From positions 1-12,914 of the forward strand of contig JAHBNG010000194.1 of NCBI GenBank assembly GCA_019217005.1: a DNA stretch of 12,914 nucleotides, written 5' to 3'. The position numbers were made by a program, and so were the translations under genes. Of this stretch, positions 7,235 through 12,914 are shown one piece after another (the first letter of the stretch is position 1; each line of letters starts with the position of its first letter). This DNA comes from Chloroflexi bacterium TSY. GTDB lineage: Bacteria > Chloroflexota > Anaerolineae > Caldilineales > Caldilineaceae. The notes beneath the pieces were generated by a model that worked only from the letters and a program-made list of their open reading frames with translations, made no database searches and was not told the origin of the DNA.

Positions 7235-7549
7235 ATGATGACAGACTTATATACACAGATCGTGTATGATTTAGAAGAAGCTGGCAAAAACAGCCCTTAC
7301 TCCGCGGATGCAAATGAGCCTGATCCTCGCTATAAAGCCTATGGCGTTCGCGCGGCTGGAAAGAAACAAATCTTTCAAACCTATCGCTCTGAAATTTGTC
7401 AGCTTGGGCAGGATCAGCAAATTGATCTGGCAGAGCGTTTGATTCGCTCTGAATTTGGCGAACAGCAAAGTATGGGCCTGTTTATTCTTGAACCATTTGC
7501 TCACTACTACCTTATTTTTGCGCAACGGGAAGGGAATTCTATTCGTTGA
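7235..7549 (+). pseudogene. AlkD-like DNA alkylation repeat protein, N-terminal fragment
   Basis: The 104 codons resemble the N-terminal part of DNA-alkylation-repeat (AlkD/AlkC superfamily, PF08713) glycosylases, which excise alkylated bases using stacked HEAT-like helices. The recognisable stretch runs from DPRYKAYGVRAAGKKQIF through LAERLIRSEFGEQQSMGLFIL. Family members usually have 200-240 residues, so well over half is missing, including the second half of the helical solenoid. From 7508 the frame runs into the terminal repeat of the IS1380-like element, so the last residues (LIFAQREGNSIR) are IS-encoded and not native. The ATG at 7235 follows the inverted repeat at 7156-7227 and lacks a clear ribosome-binding site. 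The rest of the gene is not in the window. Confidence 0.65.
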
Positions 7550-8979
7550 CGCAATAAGAGCCTGATTCTATTCGATCAAATTCGTCAAAATGCCGAAAAA
7601 AGGATAGCCTCAAAGAAATTCATTAGAGATACCCGATCCAAGGAGGCATTCATGGCAATAGAATTCGGACTAACGAACGAGATCAGCAATACTCAGTATG
7701 CACCATTAGCTGCGTTGCTGGCACACTACCATCAAGAGAAAGTGCTAACTGCGTTGAAGAAGATCGAAATACCGGTCAAAACGTATGAATATACACCAGC
7801 AAGTAAGTTGGAACAGGTGCTGGTTAGCATATTATGTGGTTGCGCAACGCTGACTGAGTTCAATACAAAGGTCAGACCAGAAAGACTCCTTGCGAAATTT
7901 ATGGGATGGAGCAGCTTAGTGAGCAATCAAATATGTCTCGTACATTAGACGCCCTAACTCTAATGAATATCGGTAGAGTGCGGTCAGCGAAATCTGCAAG
8001 CCTCTAAGCCAAATACACAACCACGATTGGCGAGGGTTCTTGTGGTTAGACTTTGACCTATCCGGATTACCATGCGGCAAAAAGGCACAGAAAAGTCAAA
8101 AAGGCTATTTTAGCGGCAAAAAAACGCAACGGGACGCCAATTGGTCCGTGTAAGTTCGGTTAAATACCATGAAACGGTTTGGTCAGACCTCTATCCAGGG
8201 AGTCAGCATACAGCTCCATCGTTTCAGCCAGCCGTGCTTGCCACGGAAAGTTCATTAGAGTTAGACGAGAAAAAACGCGAGCGAGTCGTCTGGCGCACCG
8301 ATGGCGGTGCAGGTAGTGAAGAAAATATTCGGTGGCTGCTCAACCGCAACTATCAATTTATGATGAAGGGCAACTCCCAACCGTCGTGCCCATCTGTGGG
8401 CGCAACAGGTGACTCGATGGGATCCTTGCGGTGACGTCTTTCTGGCTGAAATTCCATCCCCTATCAAGTTTAATCGCCCTGTACGCATTTTTCTCAAAAA
8501 AAGAGTGAAAAACGAGCAAATTTGTGTCAGTTACTACATTTCGACCATCAAATTGCCATCCAAGCGTCACTTCATTTCATATTATGACAATCGAGGTGCG
8601 GCTGAAATCGAACAATTCCGTAATGATAAAATGGGGTTACACTTAGCTTCTCGTCGCAAGACCCTATTTCTAGCTCAAAAAATCTCTTATCCTTTTGGCT
8701 GATTTGGCGCATAATTTGATAGGCCATTTCCATCAGCAAGCTCTCGTGGATACTAGATTTGAACCTTTCCGGCAGAAACGAATTGTTCGAGATCTATTAC
8801 AAATACCTGGTTTTCTCTCTTTTCAGAACGGCTCACTTTCACGGATTGACCTGCTAAGTTCACATCCTTATTCTCGTGACCTTCTGATTTGCTTGAAATC
8901 CTATCTAGAGGCCGATTAGAAACCCCCTCTAGTTGCATGAACGAATAGAATCACGCTCTCGTTGCGCAAAAATAAGGTA
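7508..8979 (+). mobile_element. IS1380-like insertion sequence, decayed (about 1472 bp)
   Basis: TACCTTATTTTTGCGCAACG at 7508-7527 is exactly repeated in reverse complement at 8960-8979. After eight poorly matching bases the repeat resumes with ATTCTATTCGTT (7536-7547; complement at 8940-8951) and continues weakly, giving termini of about 50 bp. The element may formally begin at CCTTATT (7510-8977). No flanking direct repeat is seen: CTCACTAC lies on the left and TGAGATAC on the right. The left flank is an AlkD-like gene cut in its middle and the right flank is an NRPS adenylation domain cut after motif A8. Because the two flanks are unrelated genes, a simple insertion is ruled out; an adjacent deletion or recombination between copies is likely. 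Confidence 0.8.
7652..8919 (+). pseudogene. Broken IS1380-like DDE transposase
   Basis: The ATG at 7652 follows a strong AAGGAGG (7640-7646). The coding sequence then shifts frame several times: frame of 7652 to about 7925, another frame for SNMSRTLDALTLMNIG near 7930-7980, a third for WLDFDLSGLPCGKKAQKSKK near 8043-8100, then 8141-8400, 8409-8702 and 8695-8919. The pieces together give about 420 residues. DFDLSG carries the first expected Asp, VWRTDGGAGSEENIRWLL the second, and YYDNRGAAEIEQFRNDKMGL the Glu. The Y-x-x-RG-x-x-E arrangement suits IS1380-type enzymes. Each break is a short indel, so the gene decayed in place. It is not functional. Confidence 0.8.
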
Positions 8980-10066
8980 TGAGATACTAATATTCTTTCA
9001 ATTTCGTCGAGTTCAATTCTGTAGCCTTTTATCTTCACCTGATTGTCAGAACGACCACAGAATTCCAACTGACCACTTGCTTTCCATCTAGCTAGATCAC
9101 CTGTGCGATAAATTCGTTCCCCTGACATGAATGGATTTGGCATAAATCGTTCAGCTGTTAATTTGGGCTGATCAAAATATCCTCTTGCAATGCCGTCTCC
9201 ACCAACATAAATCTCTCCAAGAACGCCGATAGGTACTGGCTTCAGATGTTGATCGAGAATATAGATCTGAGCATTATCTGAGTTTCTACCTATAGGCACA
9301 GATATATCGATATCAAGTTCTGTATCATAGCGATGGATCATGCAGCCAACAGTAGCTTCGGTTGGTCCATATTCATTAAATATTTCTATGTCACATCTAT
9401 CATTTTTAATGGATTTTGCTAATGCTGTTTTGAGATCTTCTCCACCTAAAATTAACTTCTTCAGATTTAACGTGCCGCCAATTAAATCTAGGCTCAAACT
9501 CAAATGTGAAGGTGTTAGTTTAATGATGTCAACTGTATCATCTTGAATCACGCGTCGAATCTTTGGTTCACTGCCTTTCACATCTCCACCGTATATAATG
9601 ATCTTGCCACCAGAAATCAGAGGCACAAATAGTGAGGTAACTGTCAAATCAAATGACAGAGATGAATACAAGGGAAAATCGAGCACATTGTCTAATTGAT
9701 ACTCTTTGCTAGCCCAAAGGACATAGCTCAATAGATTGTTATGTTGAATCATTACTCCTTTGGGGTTTCCTGTGGATCCAGAGGTATAAATTACATAAGC
9801 AAGATTATTAGGCGATAGCTCATCGTGCGGGGTTTCACATTCTTCCGTTTCAATATACATCCACTCAGTATCTATTCGAATAGTAGTGGTTTTGTAATCA
9901 TCGAATTTACATAACAAACTCTTTTGCGTTAATATTAACTCAACATTTGCATCCGTTATCATAAAGGCTATTCGATCAGCAGGATACTGAGGATCAAGTG
10001 GGATATATGCTCCACCAGCCTTGAGAATACCGTAGACTGCTATGACCATTTCTATCGAATGAGTTA
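8980..10066 (-). pseudogene. NRPS adenylation domain, motifs A2 to A8 (predicted Asn)
   Basis: This is the core of an AMP-forming amino-acid-activating domain. In order it shows A2 (LKAGGAYIPLDP), A3 (YTSGSTGNPKGV), A4 (SFDLTVTSLF), A5 (NEYGPTEATVG), A6 (GEIYVGGDGIARGY), A7 (YRTGDLARW) and A8 (GRSDNQVKIKGYRIELDEIE). Aligned on GrsA PheA, the pocket positions 235-331 read D, L, T, K, I, G, E, V, G. The tenth residue, the A10 lysine, is lost. The known asparagine code is DLTKLGEVGK, so only one position differs, conservatively. The open frame continues to 8916, but the residues after VSH are encoded by the IS1380-like terminus. The ATG at 10292 that opens the longer frame lies inside the neighbouring IS and is not a native start. 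Confidence 0.85.
10063..10066. repeat. Target-site duplication, left copy (GTTA)
   Basis: It matches 11562-11565 on the other side of the 1.5-kb IS. It is short, but supported by restoration of the NRPS reading frame when one copy is removed with the IS. Confidence 0.7.
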
Positions 10067-11561
10067 ACTTTACTTTCTGGTAAAGGCTTGAGTGACAAAG
10101 GGCAAACCGAAAGGGGCGGAAAAAAGAATCCACCCTGAAAAAACGGGATAAAATGTAAAAATAGTGCTCGGCTAGTTTAAGCAGCGGCATTGAGGCGGCG
10201 ATGAGCGAGAACGCCTTTAGGTAAATGGTGTGAAACCGAGGCCTTTTTCCGAAAGTCAGGGTCGAGTTGGTCGGGAGTTGGAAAAAGAGCACTCGAGAGA
10301 ACGCGGCGCAGCCTGCCGGGAGTGGCTTGAGGCTCTCGATCCCAGTAGCCAGTCGGTATGGGAGGAAGAGAAGCGGCTAAATGGGAAAGATTGCCAGCCA
10401 GCAGCCCCAGTTCAGGTAAGCGGAAGCAAGCCTCATCGGCATGAACAAATTGACGATGTAAGCCAATCATCTGCTTGGAAGCCAAGGGGATGTTCAACAG
10501 GCCAGCTCCAGAGAGAAAAGATAAATGGTTTCAGCTTGTAAAGCCATGACGGTCGCCAGAACCAAAGGTGTGTGATAAGCAGGATCCTGAAAGACGTAAA
10601 TCGAATAGGTGCGGTTGGCTGTATCCACCTTGGTTGTCCTGGGGACGAGATTGTGCCATGCTTGATAGCGAATCAGGCGACCACTATAGACAAATTGACC
10701 AAACGAGTCTGGAGTTGTGGCCTCGAGTCGCTTTCCCTATAGCATCGAGAGAGCGGACGCACAATATCACCATATTCGGGTGGTCTGCCTTTTCCTTACG
10801 TTCGGGTAACTCATTGCGGCGCGCTGTGCAGTTAATCGCTTCCCGAAGGACAAATCGGTCGACGTCGCTTTCTAGCATTTCTCTGATTGTAAACCCGGCA
10901 TCGACCACCGCCACTTCGTCTGACTCCAGTGATTTCTTCGTCTCTTTCAGCAGCTTTTCCGAAACTCACTTTCCTTTGTGCCTACCTCGCATCTCATGAT
11001 TGCCTTGAGCAGTGGCACTCGTTTCCCGCCTATCTCCCCCGAGCTTATCATCACTCCAAAGATGAGCGCGGGCAATGCCCGACGAGCCGTTGAGTTATAG
11101 AGTCGGTTCACTTTCCCTTGCAGCTTCGGTCGCCAGAACCCTGTGATATCTATGCTTTTCACTCGGTATCCTTCTAACTTTTTTGCCTCCCATTCCCCTT
11201 TCCACTCCACTTCTTCTTGCCACGATGAGAGCAGGCTTGCAATATCCCATGATCCATATCGAAAGCTCCACCAGCTTCGCCGGAGCTCCTCATCTTCAAA
11301 CCCGCTTTCACTCAATCCACTATGGATTGCTCCTCGACTTTTCAGAAACGACCCATTCATCATCGCCCACATCAGACGCATTACATTTACGTTTGTTCCC
11401 ACCGGCGTTACTTGCAATACATTCATCAGTACTGCTATAGTTATTTCTGGCGCGGTTAGCATTCCTTCCTCCTTTTTGGGTTCTCTACCTTTAGGATGAA
11501 ACGCTAACCGCTTTTTGTCACATTTCTCACCTCATCTCTTTTCTTTTACCAGAAAGTAAAG
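10067..11561 (-). mobile_element. Insertion sequence in the NRPS adenylation domain (1495 bp), decayed
   Basis: CTTTACTTTCTGGTAAA at 10068-10084 is matched by its exact reverse complement at 11545-11561. The 4-bp repeat GTTA flanks the element (10063-10066 and 11562-11565); a 5-bp duplication with one later change is also possible. Removing the element plus one copy restores the adenylation frame between motifs A1 and A2, which confirms the boundaries. It encodes one broken minus-strand DDE transposase. I do not recognise the IS family. The transposase lies in the same orientation as the NRPS gene. Confidence 0.85.
10177..11462 (-). pseudogene. Broken DDE transposase, unassigned IS family
   Basis: The start is the ATG at 11462, directly after an excellent AAGGAGG. 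The first 171 codons are intact and hold SIDITGFWRPKLQGK with a probable first catalytic Asp. A frameshift near 10965 leads into EVAVVDAGFTIREMLESDV (probable second Asp). Another shift near 10790 follows KEKADHPN, which in a neighbouring frame continues KGRPPEYGDIVRPL. A third lies near 10525, where SWPVEH (probable catalytic Glu) is followed by [16 protein letters not shown] and [19 protein letters not shown]. The gene ends at 10177. About 425 residues are recoverable. The order and spacing of D, D and E suit an RNase-H-fold transposase; the exact family is uncertain. Confidence 0.75.
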
Positions 11562-11565
11562 GTTA
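11562..11565. repeat. Target-site duplication, right copy (GTTA)
   Basis: This is the partner of 10063-10066. It abuts the right inverted repeat of the 1.5-kb IS. Confidence 0.7.
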
Positions 11566-12641
11566 TACAAATTCCAACTAATACATCAGGCCCGACTCCC
11601 AGTTGTATTAGATAACGTGCCAGTTGGTTCGCCTTAGCATTAAGTTCTTTATACGTAAGCTGTTGACTTTCCGACATTAGCGCTATTTTATTTGGATTGT
11701 GTTTAACCTGTAGTTCGAATAATTCTTGGACAAATTGAGCCGTTGGATGATCAGCTTGGACCTTGCTCTGTTCAACGAGTAGACGACGAACTTCTGAATC
11801 CGTGGCAAACGGGATCTTACTTATACTTTGTCTTGGATTGGCAACAAGATTTTCTAACAGTATCCGAAAATGTTTTGACATCCTTTCGATTGTGGAAGCA
11901 TTGAATAGATCAGTACTAAATTCAAAATGACCCTTTAGGCCAGACTTCGTTTCCGATATTGACAACATTAAATCGAATGTTGCTGTCCCCATATCAAACT
12001 CAACAGGATGCAAAGTTAATCCAGGCAGTTGAATGTCATCCGCTAGAGAAGTCTGTAAGACAAAGACTATCTGAAATACAGATTGGTGACTTAGCGTACG
12101 TTTGATATTAAGTTCATCGACAACCCTTTCAAACGGAAAGTCTTGATGTTCATATGACTCTAGAGCTGTCACATGTACTTGATTCAACAAATCTAGAACC
12201 GTCGCATCATATGTAAACTTAGTACGCAACGTCAACATGTTGACGAAAAAACCAATCAGATCTTCGGTCAGATGGTTTGTACGATTAGCAATTGGCGAGC
12301 CAATGATAATATCAGTCTGGCGCGTATACCGGTGAAGCAAAATATTAAATGCAGTCAATAACGTTATGAACAATGTGCACTTTTGTTCTCGGCTAAAATT
12401 ATTGAGATCCTCATGAAGCTCTTGAGACAATGAGAATGTATGTGTTGCCCCTCTAAAACTTTGTACCGCTGGCCGCGGTCGATCATATGGGAATCTCAGC
12501 TCTGGGGGTAATGGATCAAGTTGTTTGTTCCAGTAGGCAAGGTGAAATTCTTGTTTATCAGCGTTGTATTGTTCTCTCTCCCAGCTTGCAAAGTCTTTAT
12601 ACTGAATAGGTAATGCCGGCAATTCAGGGGATTTCTGCATA

Positions 12642-12649
12642 GTATATGC
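12642..12649. repeat. Target-site duplication, left copy (GTATATGC)
   Basis: It is identical to 12805-12812 across the MITE. Removing one copy together with the MITE restores the condensation-domain frame. Confidence 0.85.
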
Positions 12650-12804
12650 GGGGTAGTTCATTTTAGCTGGATAGATAGGTTTACACTTTTAGAAACAGAA
12701 AGAACGTTTATATTCTCTGATTTCGCCGGTTCTCAGAGAGAAAACGGTCTCATATAGATTTTTGTCTATATATCAAAAGTGTAAACCTAATTTTGAACCA
12801 CCCC
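12650..12804. mobile_element. MITE-like element, copy 2 (155 bp), with 8-bp target duplication
   Basis: This copy is inverted relative to 1699-1853. Its ends are GGGGTAGTTCA and TGAACCACCCC (one mismatch), and inner arms AGGTTTACACTTTT and AAAAGTGTAAACCT face each other. Internal hairpins are ATATAGA/TCTATAT and TCTCTGA/TCAGAGA. It carries no gene. A perfect 8-bp duplication GTATATGC flanks it (12642-12649 and 12805-12812). It interrupts the NRPS condensation domain about 14 codons after the HHIIADGWS motif. Read from the NRPS side, translation meets a TGA inside the element after about 16 codons. The minus-strand ATG at 12661, inside the element, is in frame with the downstream NRPS segment. 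Confidence 0.88.
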
Positions 12805-12812
12805 GTATATGC
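12805..12812. repeat. Target-site duplication, right copy (GTATATGC)
   Basis: This is the partner of 12642-12649 and directly abuts the MITE terminus at 12804. Confidence 0.85.
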
Positions 12813-12914
12813 TTCATATAAACAGGCAAGTTCTCGAGCAAATATTCGAGCAGACCAACCATCTGCAATAATATGATGGACCACAAGAACAAGTGCGTAA
12901 TCATATCGATTCAA
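12813..12914 (-). pseudogene. NRPS condensation domain, catalytic motif segment (runs off window)
   Basis: The minus strand reads YDYALVLVVHHIIADGWSAR through ARELACLYEAY. HHIIADG at 12858-12878 is the C3 motif HHxxxDG, whose second His is needed for condensation. All its key residues are intact, so the domain was active before the MITE inserted. The upstream part of the gene lies beyond the right edge of the window. Confidence 0.85.

Larger units (their letters stand above)
11562..12649 (-). pseudogene. NRPS condensation domain (C4-C7) and adenylation motif A1
   Basis: The segment continues an LCL-type-looking condensation domain, which forms the peptide bond between upstream and downstream carrier-bound residues. 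Visible core motifs are YKDFASWEREQ (C4), IIGSPIANRTNHLTEDLIGFFVN (C5, given as overlapping pieces IIGSPIANR and LIGFFVN), HQDFPFERVVDEL (C6) and RTLSHQSVFQIVF (C7). A linker leads to QLTYKELNAKANQLARYL, adenylation motif A1. The gene body stops at ICIT where the IS begins at 11561; the last few residues of the open frame (FTFW) are IS-encoded. The frame opens at an ATG at 12661 that belongs to the MITE, with no ribosome-binding site in front. The native protein simply continued from the segment at 12805-12914. Confidence 0.87.
8980..12914 (-). pseudogene. NRPS gene (condensation-adenylation module), broken by three mobile elements
   Basis: Reading leftwards from the window edge, the native segments are 12805-12914 (condensation domain around HHIIADG), 11562-12649 (rest of the condensation domain and adenylation motif A1) and 8980-10066 (adenylation motifs A2-A8). 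A 155-bp MITE and a 1.5-kb IS separate the segments, and an IS1380-like element ends the gene. Deleting the MITE with one 8-bp duplication joins ...CLYEAY to TMQKSPEL in frame. Deleting the 1.5-kb IS with one 4-bp duplication joins ...VGICIT to HSIEMVIAVYG in frame. The gene therefore once encoded a normal L-amino-acid-extending module. No A9, A10, carrier or thioesterase domain remains. The peptide product is unknown. Confidence 0.88.

Noticed and set aside
6897..7313. 138-codon minus-strand frame
   Set aside because: It is antisense to the second amidohydrolase and spans the short inverted repeat; no family resemblance is seen.
10076..10292. N-terminal part of the long frame containing adenylation motifs A2-A8
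   Set aside because: Residues before THSIEM are encoded by the IS, antisense or out of frame to its transposase; they are not native NRPS sequence.
10230..11499. Plus-strand frames at 10230-10541, 10568-10999 and 11143-11499
   Set aside because: They are antisense to the 1.5-kb IS transposase, whose catalytic motifs are recognisable on the minus strand.
1..12914. CRISPR arrays, tRNA or rRNA genes, riboswitches
   Set aside because: I found no regularly spaced direct repeats, and no cloverleaf or ribosomal signature stood out on reading; a covariance-model scan would be needed to exclude small RNAs.

Overview
The window reads as a mobile-element-scarred segment of a bacterial chromosome of moderate to low G+C. 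It mixes catabolic-type enzymes with a ruined nonribosomal peptide synthetase (NRPS) gene. No ribosomal or taxonomic marker is present. Fe(II)/2-oxoglutarate dioxygenases of the PhyH type, amidohydrolase-2 enzymes, NRPS genes and many dead insertion sequences together suggest a large-genome, secondary-metabolite-rich lineage (Chloroflexota, filamentous Cyanobacteria and sponge-associated uncultivated bacteria are examples). I cannot decide between these.

Left part (1-2015): a dead IS4-superfamily element (147-1681, 7-bp target duplication) lies 17 bp from a 155-bp MITE-like element (1699-1853). The MITE abuts the last ~45 codons of an amidohydrolase gene whose front is missing. Middle part (2156-7147): four genes that look intact. 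A PhyH-type dioxygenase (+) converges, with a 3-bp gap, on a SelA/DgaE-like PLP enzyme (-). After a ~740-bp divergent intergenic region containing a 219-bp foldback repeat comes a two-gene operon of paralogous amidohydrolases (+).

Right part (7156-12914): a short inverted repeat precedes the N-terminal third to half of an AlkD-like DNA-alkylation-repeat gene. That fragment is cut off by an IS1380-like element (7508-8979) with long, imperfect ~50-bp termini. Immediately beyond this element, on the minus strand, lies an NRPS condensation-adenylation module. Three unrelated elements have broken it: the IS1380-like element removed everything after adenylation motif A8, a 1.5-kb IS (10067-11561, 4-bp duplication) sits between motifs A1 and A2, and a second copy of the 155-bp MITE (12650-12804, 8-bp duplication) sits just after the HHxxxDG motif of the condensation domain. 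Removing the 1.5-kb IS and the MITE with one duplication copy each restores one continuous reading frame. The adenylation pocket residues read D-L-T-K-I-G-E-V-G, which is close to the known asparagine code.

The intact genes look like a small oxidation/hydrolysis locus for an unknown substrate; their joint role is inference. The most novel-looking feature is the 155-bp MITE family, present in two ~82% identical copies of identical length. One copy also places an in-frame ATG in front of the remaining NRPS reading frame. All three transposase genes are pseudogenes.
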